Origin: Candidatus Peregrinibacteria bacterium
GTDB taxonomy: Bacteria; Patescibacteriota; Gracilibacteria; UM-FILTER-43-11
Length of the DNA stretch: 46,931 nucleotides
Assembly (NCBI GenBank): GCA_016932505.1
Contig: JAFGCT010000003.1
Span: 1 to 46,931 of the forward strand
Direction: 5' to 3'
The notes beneath the pieces were generated by a model, which was given only the letters and a program-made list of their open reading frames with translations, was not told the origin of the DNA and did not search any database. The position numbers were made by a program, and so were the translations under genes. Every line of letters starts with the position of its first letter. The stretch's first letter is position 1. Of the stretch, positions 16,514 through 24,593 are shown piece after piece.

Positions 16514-17638
16514 TTATAGGGTTAGATCTATATCTCCTTTTTGTAATTCCTCTAGGTGAATTTCACCACTGAATGGTGCTTCTTGTTCCTGTTGAATATT
16601 TTTTGGAGTTGTATTGTTTTCAGGTTGATTAGCCGGTTTAGGTGGAACTGCTTCACGCGTTGTTGGCTGTGTAGTTTGTGTCTTAGGTAAGAGCTGAACG
16701 GGTTTTTTACTATTTGTATTGTTTATCTGCGTTTCCTGTCTTACAGGTTGTGCAGTTTTAGGCTTTTTCTTCCGCCTTCGTTTTTTCTTTTTTATTGGTT
16801 CTAGTTCCTTTTTTTTATCTGCGCAAATATGTCCGCTTTTCATTCTTTCTCCGCATTTCGGGCAAGTGTCCGGTATTCGGGGTTTTTCTGCGTTTGATTT
16901 TACCGTTTGTTCGAATGCGATTTTTCTCTTTTTATCGCTACCTTCCAATGCTTTTGGTGAATCTAATCCGGCAATTTCTTCTTGTTGTCTTTTTAATAAA
17001 CTAATTTGTTCTTTTACTTCTTTTAATGCCTGTAGCTCCGGTTTTGGAAGTTTAGAAAGTAAATCGAGCTTTCGTTTATAGCCTTCTTTATCTTTAGCTG
17101 TTCTTACCCACATATTTTCACCTTTACCCTTTTTATTACCAAAGAAAGCTTCAACCATTAGGTTGTCGTCTTGGGTTTCATCAATATCTTCATGTTGTAT
17201 AGTCTGTACACCTTCAAATCCTCCGGAATCAAGAATTCTGGTTAAATCATTTAAGTTAACATTTTTTCTAGTTTTTTCTGTTACCTTTTTTGAATCATCT
17301 GCTTTTTGAATACCGTTTAAATCCGGATTAACAAGAGCCGAAATGCCACGATGATTCCATATTCGTCTTTTTGGCTTAATAGCAAATTCCAATGCTAAAA
17401 GTAAATATTGAGTGAAGGATAGATTATTGATTTTTATTAAAGCTATTGCTAGGGCAAGTAATCCGGGTATAGCAATTACAATATATTCCAGCGTGCTTAA
17501 TTCATATAACTTTGATGCAATTGCGAAAAGCACATAACTGATTCCACCACCCACAGCAACAATAATCAGCTGTTTTAAGCTGAATGGTCCAACAATTTTG
17601 TCTTCAATACCTATGTTTTGTGGAATTTTATATTGCAC
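16514..17638 (-). CDS. PrgI-family protein with long charged C-terminal extension
   Basis: 374 aa. Residues 1-100 match PrgI (VirB3-like): YKIPQNIGIEDKIVGPFSLKQL, then two membrane helices (about 25-45 and 52-68), then FAIKPKRRIWNHRG. PrgI proteins are usually little over 100 aa, so about 270 residues are extra. The extension holds a CPKCGERMKSGHIC zinc-ribbon-like motif, a very basic KKKKRRRKKKPK run, and a Pro/Gln/Thr-rich tail ending in an acidic stretch. The membrane part probably anchors the TraC-like partner encoded directly downstream. The ATG is at 17638, with no Shine-Dalgarno. Confidence 0.82.
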   Translation of the reverse strand: MQYKIPQNIGIEDKIVGPFSLKQLIIVAVGGGISYVLFAIASKLYELSTLEYIVIAIPGLLALAIALIKINNLSFTQYLLLALEFAIKPKRRIWNHRGISALVNPDLNGIQKADDSKKVTEKTRKNVNLNDLTRILDSGGFEGVQTIQHEDIDETQDDNLMVEAFFGNKKGKGENMWVRTAKDKEGYKRKLDLLSKLPKPELQALKEVKEQISLLKRQQEEIAGLDSPKALEGSDKKRKIAFEQTVKSNAEKPRIPDTCPKCGERMKSGHICADKKKELEPIKKKKRRRKKKPKTAQPVRQETQINNTNSKKPVQLLPKTQTTQPTTREAVPPKPANQPENNTTPKNIQQEQEAPFSGEIHLEELQKGDIDLTL

Positions 17639-17769
17639 TTTTTGATATTTGATATTAGATGTTTGAAATCAGAAGTGTCTCCAATTTCATATTTATCTAT
17701 ATATTATATCAAATTTTCGGCTAAAAAACAAGCGTTTTGGTCTTATTTATGCCTTAAGCTGAAATTATC

Positions 17770-18753
17770 TTAAAATCCCATTTCATCGTCTCTTCTCTTT
17801 TTTAGCGCTTGCCTGAAAACATCATCTACAACGGATCTGCCGTTAGCGATTATCTGACTGGTATTTGGCATACCTTTTCTGGCTTCAGCAATCATTCCAG
17901 TCGTGTATTCCTTGCCTACAATGCCATTAATAGCGTTTGATACACCCATCATTCCTAGTCCTTCGTTTAAAACTGTGCAAAGTTCGTAGTAAATATCTGT
18001 TAGCTTTCGTTTTCTTACGGGGAATTGGAATCCATCTCTTAATTCACGTAGTGTTTCTTCCACACTAGCTCCATCCGCTTTCATAGCAGCATTGGTTTCT
18101 TTCATATCCTGAATGTCCCATAGTTCAGCTTCACAGTACCTTAAAATTGCCATAAGATCAGCTATAACTACATCTATACTTCTTTTTGTCAGTACTCTTG
18201 TTTCTCTAACATGCAACCTTATGTGCTTTGCTGCTTTTTGTAATAATATTTGAAGTTCTTTAATTTTCTTGCTTTCAGATGCTTGATCTCCAATTCTTAA
18301 GTCGTAACGATCAGGTCCAATAGTTGGTAATTCTGGTACTTTACTTCCGATTTCTGGTAATAGCTGTAGCTCAGGTATTCCTCCAATTTGCAGTATTGAT
18401 GCACCGCTAATACTTCTAAACTTTCTAATATTTTTATCATTATATTTTGGATTCCCATCATTATCCCATTCAACATTTAATGTTAGTGTTCTAAGCGCTT
18501 TTTTAAGCAAAATTTCAATTTTTTCAATTACTAATTCGGATGAAAGAACGTCAACTGGCATACTTTCACTTAATAATAACTCTCTAATTTTTCCTTCATT
18601 CACTTTTCTGAGTAGCTTTATCCAGTCTCTAGGTGCTACAGAGCTCATTTCAATATCAAATTGATTATCTCTAGCCTGCTCTGCGGCAGTTTGAAAGTAC
18701 TCTTCACGTTTTATATGTGAATATTGTTTGTGGGGGATTATGTCGGATGGCAA
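17770..18753 (-). CDS. Unknown soluble protein
   Basis: 327 aa, not recognised. No signal peptide or membrane segment. The protein looks mostly helical and charged, with a Pro-rich middle (PELQLLPEIGSKVPELPTIG, about 125-145). Two long helices follow around 160-215, and a basic C-terminus (RQALKKRRDDEMGF) ends it. A Gly/Met-rich stretch GLGMMGVSNAINGIVG sits near 270. It lies upstream of the PrgI-TraC pair on the same strand with a 131 bp gap containing TTTGATATT words, so it may or may not be co-expressed with them. Confidence 0.7.
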   Translation of the reverse strand: MPSDIIPHKQYSHIKREEYFQTAAEQARDNQFDIEMSSVAPRDWIKLLRKVNEGKIRELLLSESMPVDVLSSELVIEKIEILLKKALRTLTLNVEWDNDGNPKYNDKNIRKFRSISGASILQIGGIPELQLLPEIGSKVPELPTIGPDRYDLRIGDQASESKKIKELQILLQKAAKHIRLHVRETRVLTKRSIDVVIADLMAILRYCEAELWDIQDMKETNAAMKADGASVEETLRELRDGFQFPVRKRKLTDIYYELCTVLNEGLGMMGVSNAINGIVGKEYTTGMIAEARKGMPNTSQIIANGRSVVDDVFRQALKKRRDDEMGF

Positions 18754-18855
18754 TTTATTATTTGGTTATTTTGATTATTATGATGTAAATATTCTAACAT
18801 TTAATTGTGAAATGTCAAGATTACTATTTACAAATATAAAAATATCAGTTATTAT

Positions 18856-19242
18856 ATGAATGAAGAAACTCCGAATAATATTAATTTTCATCTCATGGGA
18901 ACACCAGAAGAACATATAGGCAGTATATTACCTGTAGGTGAAGGACCAGAAAATCTTATGACTCGAGAAGAGTTAGCTCTTTATAACGTACTTAGTGGTA
19001 ATGGAAGAGTTTCTTATGAAATGGCTCTTAATACCGCAAGAAGTTTAGATTTAGCTGAAGAAGGTGAGCCACTTAGAACTCTTGCCCTAGCAGTTAAGAA
19101 TAGAATCAATGCGGAGGAATCAAATCAAGATGCATCTCAATTTGCAGGGTTAAGAAAACTAACACGAGAGAGAAGAGATGCGACATTAAATAGAATGAGG
19201 CAGATATCAGGTTCACCCTCTGAAACTCCAACTCTAATGTAG
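18856..19242 (+). CDS. Small unknown protein
   Basis: 128 aa, not recognised. Acidic N-terminal half, then a helical basic segment (GLRKLTRERRDATLNRMRQ) and a polar tail. No signal peptide, membrane segment or metal motif. A -10-like TATAAA (18835-18840) precedes the ATG by 15 bp. It stands alone, divergent from the 327-aa unknown gene. It is convergent with the SLH gene, 4 bp apart. Confidence 0.6.
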   Translation: MNEETPNNINFHLMGTPEEHIGSILPVGEGPENLMTREELALYNVLSGNGRVSYEMALNTARSLDLAEEGEPLRTLALAVKNRINAEESNQDASQFAGLRKLTRERRDATLNRMRQISGSPSETPTLM

Positions 19243-19246
19243 TTAA

Positions 19247-21274
19247 TTATTTACTATCTATTTCCTCTTTAAACTCGATAGTTTTAATTGCCATTTTTGC
19301 CATTTCCGCTCTTGTTATGTTAGATGCTGGATCGAATGCGAAGTTAACAATGACTCCGCTTTTTAAACGTCTTCCATCCACTAATCCTTTTTCAATGGCA
19401 TAATGAACAGCAGGGTAATACCATTGGTCTGTTTCTAGGTCCCTGAAGTTGTCTGTACGTTTGCCAACATCTTCAACATCAAATCCAAAGGCGTTCATTA
19501 ATATTTTAATTGCTTCCACTTTTATAATTGGTTGGTCTGGCTTAAAAGTTCCGTCTGGGTAACCATGTATAAGACCTATCTCTTTGGCTCTCTTAATATA
19601 TGCAGAATACCACGCATAAATCGGGACATCTTCGAATGGAGCTTTTTTGACTTCTTGATTTAAATCAATTTCTTCACCGATGGACTTAAGGGCAATTTTG
19701 ATAAATTCTGCTCTAGTTAAATAGTCATCAGGGGCAAATATTCCTTGATCTCGACCTTTAACAATATCCATTCTATAGAGTTCTTCAATATAATTATGTG
19801 CCCAGTGATTCACTACATCTGTGAATACTGTTTTATTGTAATTACGTCCTTCCTGCGCAACGAAGAACGAATCGTTTTTATCGGATATTATTGTTACTGT
19901 TCTTTGATTTTCATTTACAGTAACTAGCGATTTGGTATATTCGGTAAATTTTTCAGTCTTTGGGTCATAGCTGAAAACAACAACTGGAACACCTTCATCA
20001 AAACGGTCAGAAAAAGGAATTGTAATTTTGTATGCTGGTGAAAAAGTTAAATCTTCATCCATTTCACTTTGAAACTTAAATATCCATTTAAATGTGTATC
20101 CGAAGTGAATTGGAAAATCTTTTGAATAAAGATTTACAGGGGGGAGAATGTATCCAGCAAATGCCCTTCCATCTTTGCGTGAAATTTTTGTATCTCGTTC
20201 AAATTCAATTACTGTTCCTCTTACAAGATCTTTAAAAATAATAGGGCGGGGGATTATACCTTTATGTTCCGATGTAATATAAAGTGCGGGTTTTGTACTT
20301 ATGGTCATAGGTGTTTCTGAACCAAATAGAGGTGCTGTTGCTGCATTTGCTTTGAAATCATCGGCTGCATTCTGATCTACAACACATACATTTTCTATTA
20401 GTTTATACCCATAATTACACTCCTGAATTTGGCAGGTGGGATAAGGTGAAACTTTAATTGAATTTAATTTTTCAGCACATTCGAATTTGTATTCCTGACT
20501 CATAATTGCAGTTGAATTGCCTTTTTCATCAACACCAAAATATTGAAGGATGCCGTTTTTATCGATAGTAATAGATGTGCTGAATAATGGGCTTGTTGTA
20601 GAGGGGCGACTTCCATCTATTGTGTAATATATTTTTGCACCTAAGTCGATGTTTTCATCGCTTCCGGTATATTCATCAATGTAGGGGGTCAGAATAATCG
20701 ATTGAGGGTAATTATATGTTCCTGCTGCGGGTTTTGGTACTATTGTAGGTGCAGTATGATCTAAGTAGTCTCCTGTAGTAAATGAGCGAACATATAATTC
20801 TGACATTCTATTCCCAACTAAATCCTTAATATTGTTAATTATTAAAGAATGTTTTTCATTTCCAACAAGATCATCATCAATGCTTACAGTTAGAGTCTTG
20901 CCATCTTCATGAAGGTCAAAATCTATGGGAAATTCAGTTAAAAACTGTTTGAATTGAATATTGGTCTTGTTAATAGATTTAGGATCAACTTTTTCGGAAA
21001 AAGTAACAGTGATTTCGTCCGTTATAGTTTGAATATTTTCTGCATTTTCTGCAATTGATACTTCTGTTACTTCAGGTGGAGTCATATCTTCAATCATGCA
21101 GTACGCACTGCATCCGTCACGGTTTATAAAGTTATAATCGTCGCATTCTTCACCCAAATCTTCGTTTAATATACCGTCTCCGCAATAGCTATCTGCACCC
21201 ATTCCGATTGGAATGAATGAAAATGTGGAAATCAAAATTATTAATAGGATTTTTGATATGTGTTTTTTCATCAT
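19247..21274 (-). CDS. Surface protein with DUF4215 Cys repeat, Ig-like, chitobiase-C-type and three SLH domains
   Basis: 675 aa. Residues 1-27 are a signal peptide. A DUF4215-type cysteine module follows (CGDGILNEDLGEECDD, DGCSAYC; about 31-64). Next are a Big_5/SbsA-like Ig domain (about 67-170, ITVTFSEKVDPKS), a chitobiase C-terminal-like beta domain (about 178-262, KIYYTIDGSRPSTTSPLF), a further Cys-bearing linker, a beta region, and three S-layer homology repeats at about 485-665 (VVNHWAHNYIEELYRMDIV, DVPIYAWYSAYIKRAKEIGL, WYYPAVHYAIEKGLVDG). SLH domains tether proteins to cell-wall polymers. It is encoded 32 bp after efp on the same strand. Confidence 0.9.
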   Translation of the reverse strand: MMKKHISKILLIILISTFSFIPIGMGADSYCGDGILNEDLGEECDDYNFINRDGCSAYCMIEDMTPPEVTEVSIAENAENIQTITDEITVTFSEKVDPKSINKTNIQFKQFLTEFPIDFDLHEDGKTLTVSIDDDLVGNEKHSLIINNIKDLVGNRMSELYVRSFTTGDYLDHTAPTIVPKPAAGTYNYPQSIILTPYIDEYTGSDENIDLGAKIYYTIDGSRPSTTSPLFSTSITIDKNGILQYFGVDEKGNSTAIMSQEYKFECAEKLNSIKVSPYPTCQIQECNYGYKLIENVCVVDQNAADDFKANAATAPLFGSETPMTISTKPALYITSEHKGIIPRPIIFKDLVRGTVIEFERDTKISRKDGRAFAGYILPPVNLYSKDFPIHFGYTFKWIFKFQSEMDEDLTFSPAYKITIPFSDRFDEGVPVVVFSYDPKTEKFTEYTKSLVTVNENQRTVTIISDKNDSFFVAQEGRNYNKTVFTDVVNHWAHNYIEELYRMDIVKGRDQGIFAPDDYLTRAEFIKIALKSIGEEIDLNQEVKKAPFEDVPIYAWYSAYIKRAKEIGLIHGYPDGTFKPDQPIIKVEAIKILMNAFGFDVEDVGKRTDNFRDLETDQWYYPAVHYAIEKGLVDGRRLKSGVIVNFAFDPASNITRAEMAKMAIKTIEFKEEIDSK

Positions 21275-21306
21275 TGAAAAATAAAATTTGAAATTTAAAA
21301 TTAAAT

Positions 21307-21864
21307 TTAGGCACGTCCGTCATATGCACCTGTATCTGTATTTATTACAACTTTATCGCCTTCTTTTACAAAAAGTGGAACGTTAATTACCGCACCTGTT
21401 TCTACCGTTGCTATTTTGGTTCCACCTGTAGCTGTATCACCCTTTACACCTGGGGTTGTTTCGGTTATAAGCAGGGTTACTTTTATCGGAGCTTGAACTC
21501 CAATAGGTTTTCCTTCATAAAATGTGACATGTACTTCTTCATCGTCTTTAAGAAACTTAAGAGCATCTTCAATATCTTCAATCTGCAAATCAAATTGCTC
21601 AAAATTTTCATTATCCATAAAGTGAGCTTCCTGATCATCTTTATATAAGTACTGACACTTTTTTCTTTCAATTTCTGCAAATTCAAAAGATTCGCCAGCT
21701 AAAAAGGTTTTATCCAGAGTATTTCCGGTAATCAAGTTTTTTAATTTTGTTCTCATTACAGGTTTTCCTGCGTCCTTTCTCATAAACTGGTTATAGACAA
21801 TTAAAAAAGGATCTCCTTTTAATTTTACGATTGAGCCTACCTTTAAGTCTGTTAGATTTCCCAT
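21307..21864 (-). CDS. efp: Elongation factor P, variant tip loop
   Basis: 185 aa with all three EF-P beta domains. KPVMRTKLKNLITGNTLDKTF, ERKKCQYLYKDD and the C-terminal VINVPLFVKEGDKVVINTDTGAY are clear. EF-P relieves ribosome stalling at proline runs. The tip loop is odd. Without gaps, the segment NQFMRKDAGKPVMR aligns with E. coli SEFVKPGKGQAFAR, placing Ala32 where E. coli has the modified Lys34; the flanking Pro is also lost. The nearest Lys is two positions later. Usual Lys modification is therefore doubtful. Upstream gene of a possible efp-SLH operon. Confidence 0.94.
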   Translation of the reverse strand: MGNLTDLKVGSIVKLKGDPFLIVYNQFMRKDAGKPVMRTKLKNLITGNTLDKTFLAGESFEFAEIERKKCQYLYKDDQEAHFMDNENFEQFDLQIEDIEDALKFLKDDEEVHVTFYEGKPIGVQAPIKVTLLITETTPGVKGDTATGGTKIATVETGAVINVPLFVKEGDKVVINTDTGAYDGRA

Positions 21865-21918
21865 ATATTTGGATTAATTATATTTTTTGTATCGATTGAT
21901 ATTGTAGCATAATTTTGA

Positions 21919-21992
21919 CGTGCAATGTATGAAGTTTGAAGTGCGAAGTGCGACGTACCAGGTATGAACATAGCATATCGCACATCGCACAT
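21919..21992. repeat. GAAGTGCGA / ATCGCACA inverted word array
   Basis: GAAGTTTGAAGTGCGAAGTG words on the left face ATATCGCACATCGCACAT on the right, filling the efp to inositol-phosphatase gap. These are the same CGCA-type words as at 1.3 kb and 35.5-36.0 kb. Confidence 0.7.
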
Positions 21993-22772
21993 TTATTTGT
22001 TTATTATATCAATTATCTCTTCGTGAATTTTAGTTCCATTGCTTAATAAAATACTACTGTCACCACATTCCCATTCCTTGCCGTTAAAATCCGTTACTTT
22101 GCCTCCTGCTTCACGGATAAGTATTGAGCCTGCTGCCATGTCCCATACAGGCAGACCGTCCAGAAAATAAGCATCACACAAGCCTTCTGCTATTAATCCC
22201 ATTTCTGCACCTGCTGATCTTAATCTATCTGCGTCATAAGCTTTTAGCTTAAGCTCTACAGCACTTTTTTCCGTTTTTCGGATTAATTGTTCATCGGCTT
22301 TATGGCAGTAGAGGACTGATGATTTAATTAGCTCAGTTTCTTTTGATACTTTTATCTGTTTTTCATTTAAAAATGCGCCTCCACCTTTAACTGCAGAATA
22401 CATTTTATCTATTGACGGTATATAAATTACCGACATCACAGGTTCTTTATTTTGCAGTAGGCAAAGAGTTGTGGCATAAAAGGGGACTTGAATTGTGTAA
22501 TTCCGTGTACCATCTAATGGGTCTATTACCCATACAAATTCATTATCGGGATTATTTGAAGTTCCTTCCTCACCGATTATTCCATGTTTGGGGAAAGTTT
22601 TCTTAATTTCATCTGTATACATTTTTTCAATCTGTTTGTCTATATAGGTCACAACATCATGAATTCCTTTGTTCTCAACATCCGATTCATTTAGTTTCCC
22701 AAAATTATCGGTAAGTACTTTACCACCTTTTTTGGCTAGTGATTGAGCTAGCTGCAGGTAATTTTCATACAT
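21993..22772 (-). CDS. suhB: Inositol monophosphatase family protein
   Basis: 259 aa, full length. Metal-site motifs appear in order: HGIIGEEGTS (Glu), WVIDPLDGTRNY (DPLDGT signature) and PVWDMAAGSILIREAGG (C-terminal Asp). The family hydrolyses sugar or inositol phosphates with Mg2+; some members (SuhB) also act in rRNA antitermination and others as 3'-phosphoadenosine phosphatases. The substrate is not decidable, so the symbol is only a family label. It lies 28 bp downstream of the anchored unknown gene on the same strand. Confidence 0.9.
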   Translation of the reverse strand: MYENYLQLAQSLAKKGGKVLTDNFGKLNESDVENKGIHDVVTYIDKQIEKMYTDEIKKTFPKHGIIGEEGTSNNPDNEFVWVIDPLDGTRNYTIQVPFYATTLCLLQNKEPVMSVIYIPSIDKMYSAVKGGGAFLNEKQIKVSKETELIKSSVLYCHKADEQLIRKTEKSAVELKLKAYDADRLRSAGAEMGLIAEGLCDAYFLDGLPVWDMAAGSILIREAGGKVTDFNGKEWECGDSSILLSNGTKIHEEIIDIINK

Positions 22773-22800
22773 ATTTATTTTTTGCTTAATTCTATTTTAT

Positions 22801-23565
22801 TTAAAATTTATAGTCGGGCATTAAATCAACTTTTTGTATCCAAGAGGCATCTCCTGATTTATTTGAATTTACATTTATGAATAAAACTATATTGCTACCT
22901 GAGGCCTCCGTTGCATATTGAAAATATCCACCACGAGATGATTTTGCATATTTTGAGCAGTTTTCACGAAGATATTTATCATCAAATGATGTTTCATTCC
23001 AAGTGCATTCCAATGAATTATTACTGCAAAATTCTCGGTAATCATCTAATGTATTTAGGTTTGGATTGTTTTCTTTTATTGCATTTAATAATTCATCTTC
23101 TGTGGGTATATAAGGCTCCTTTGTTTCAATTCTAAAAGAACCATCCTGAAACCAATCAATTTTACAAATATCAGGATTACCACCCTCATTTTCCATAAGT
23201 TCCATTATAAAATCATCTACTCTTTGCCCATCCTCTTTTTTTAAAACTTCTATAACGCCAGGTTGAGTTTCTGCAGTAAATTTATTATCTTCAAATTTTA
23301 ATGTTTCTAGCATACCCCTGAATGACATATTTAATTCTGGAGAATAAAATAGCCTATTATTAATAATGTATCCCCCTGGATATAATTCTCTTACTTCGCT
23401 ATTTTTCTCACCTTCCTTATTTGTTTGATTAGCAATTTCATCGGAGATGAAATTGCTATTTGTATTTTGAGATTCTTTTTGATTTTGCCATAAATAAACA
23501 CTACCACCGCTAATAAGTGCTGTTATTACAATTATGATGATAATTTTTAACGAATTGCACTTCAT
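22801..23565 (-). CDS. Membrane-anchored protein of unknown function
   Basis: 254 aa, not recognised. A basic start plus one hydrophobic segment (IIIIIVITALISGGSVYLW, about 8-26) acts as a signal anchor, so residues 30-254 are probably outside. The outer part is acidic and contains four or five Cys (DICKIDWF, FCSNNSLECTW, LRENCSKY), which could form disulfides. The stretch ELLNAIKENNPNLNTLDDYREF looks helical. It is the first gene of a pair with the inositol-phosphatase gene (28 bp). Confidence 0.65.
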   Translation of the reverse strand: MKCNSLKIIIIIVITALISGGSVYLWQNQKESQNTNSNFISDEIANQTNKEGEKNSEVRELYPGGYIINNRLFYSPELNMSFRGMLETLKFEDNKFTAETQPGVIEVLKKEDGQRVDDFIMELMENEGGNPDICKIDWFQDGSFRIETKEPYIPTEDELLNAIKENNPNLNTLDDYREFCSNNSLECTWNETSFDDKYLRENCSKYAKSSRGGYFQYATEASGSNIVLFINVNSNKSGDASWIQKVDLMPDYKF

Positions 23566-23651
23566 GATACTTATTAATAATTAGTTGTAATCATAAAATA
23601 GTATATCAAAAAAATCTAACGGATGTCAGATGATTTAATTACACAGTAAAA

Positions 23652-24185
23652 CTATATTTCTTTAAAGATTAGATTCTCAGTATCTTTTTCAATGGTTCTT
23701 GGTTCCCAGTTTTTACCATGCATATTAATTTTTATTCCAAGAGGTTTATCTGAATTTATTAATGATGAAACTGATGCCCCTAAATTCATTAAGCCATCAC
23801 TACCAATAAGATTCATTGGATACATGGCACCGGTTAAGATAATACTTACATCATTTAAAATATTTTCTGGTAAATTATCCATTAGATATATCGCAGTTTC
23901 AGGCATTGTATATGTACCGTGAGTAATTAGAAAATGTTTCGTAGTGCTATATGCTTTTTCAATTTCATTTTGCAGATTTTTTAAATCTTGTTCATTTATA
24001 TCACGACTATCTTTATTGCATATTTCAACAGATGAATATTCTGCAGTCATTTTTAATGAGTCGCATAAATATTTTTCTATATGAATTGCATCAGAAAAAA
24101 ATGCAGCTAAATCTGCAATTTGTGGATATTCAGGAGCACACCCTGTAATTGTTCCACCTGTTGAAAGATGAAGTATCTTTATCAT
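23652..24185 (-). CDS. One-domain asparaginase-like protein
   Basis: 177 aa, matching only the N-terminal domain of type I/II L-asparaginases (full enzymes are about 330 aa). HLSTGGTITG carries the nucleophile-type Thr. FLITHGTYTMPETAIYL is the second active-site motif but has Tyr where asparaginases have Asp (THGTDTM). IILTGAMYPMNLIGSDGLMN matches the third. The frame ends cleanly, so this is a compact form and not a broken gene. With the Asp replaced, hydrolysis of asparagine cannot be assumed. Single gene with its own gaps on both sides. Confidence 0.75.
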   Translation of the reverse strand: MIKILHLSTGGTITGCAPEYPQIADLAAFFSDAIHIEKYLCDSLKMTAEYSSVEICNKDSRDINEQDLKNLQNEIEKAYSTTKHFLITHGTYTMPETAIYLMDNLPENILNDVSIILTGAMYPMNLIGSDGLMNLGASVSSLINSDKPLGIKINMHGKNWEPRTIEKDTENLIFKEI

Positions 24186-24320
24186 TGTTTAATTATTTAT
24201 TCTTACTAGATTACTATTTACTATATCAAAATAAATGAATAAGACAAATAACTTGAAGTATTTAAAATCATCTTGAATATCGTTGCTCTCTCGTATATCT
24301 TTAATACGTTGAAAAATCAA

Positions 24321-24396
24321 GGGCCAGTAGCTCAGTGGTTAGAGCAGTCGGCTCATAACCGATTGGTCGTAGGTTCAATTCCTACCTGGCCCACCA
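24321..24396 (+). tRNA. tRNA with CAU anticodon (elongator Met or Ile2)
   Basis: A full cloverleaf: acceptor GGGCCAG/CTGGCCC is perfect, the D arm is GCTC/GAGC, anticodon stem GTCGG/CCGAT holds loop CTCATAA (CAT at 34-36), T arm GTAGG/CCTAC encloses TTCAATT, and CCA is encoded. The 1-72 pair is G-C and the anticodon stem lacks three G-C pairs, so it is not the initiator. Met-elongator versus lysidine-modified Ile2 cannot be decided by eye; the body resembles E. coli ileX. Confidence 0.95.
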
Positions 24397-24405
24397 CAAA
24401 ACAAT

Positions 24406-24443
24406 CCGATTGGTCGTCCCGCTTAGCGGGACCTGGCCCACCA
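24406..24443 (+). repeat. Copy of the tRNA 3' half with the T-arm centre replaced by a palindrome
   Basis: Nine bases after the tRNA, a 38-nt segment repeats tRNA positions 24359-24396. The first 12 nt (CCGATTGGTCGT) and last 13 nt (ACCTGGCCCACCA) are identical. The middle 13 nt are replaced by CCCGCTTAGCGGG, also 13 nt, giving a perfect 7-bp hairpin GTCCCGC-TTA-GCGGGAC. It cannot be a tRNA. Confidence 0.9.
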
Positions 24444-24471
24444 AAAACATTGAATTACGTTTGATGTCTAT

Positions 24472-24593
24472 TTGACGTATTTTACTTTTTGTCCTATATT
24501 ATTTCTGCATTTTGACTTTTATCTCATTAATGGGGTAATCGTTTGTTATTTGTCATCATTGGCTGGAAAGCCTTTTAAAAAGGAGATGGGAAA
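24472..24593 (+). promoter_or_regulatory. Promoter and hairpin/Shine-Dalgarno leader of the 188-aa gene
   Basis: -35 TTGACG (24472-24477), 17 bp, -10 TATATT (24495-24500). The leader ends in TTGGC and a hairpin GGCT-GGAA-AGCC (24561-24572), then TTTTAAAAAGGAGA with AGGAG at 24581-24585, 8 nt before the ATG. The same leader design precedes the lipoprotein gene at 29535; almost no other gene here has a Shine-Dalgarno. Confidence 0.8.

Noticed and set aside
15790-17638. Frameshifted or truncated VirB4 ATPase
   Set aside because: Both frames end cleanly, neither shows Walker motifs, and no ATPase remnant follows; the separate N-terminal form is the better reading.
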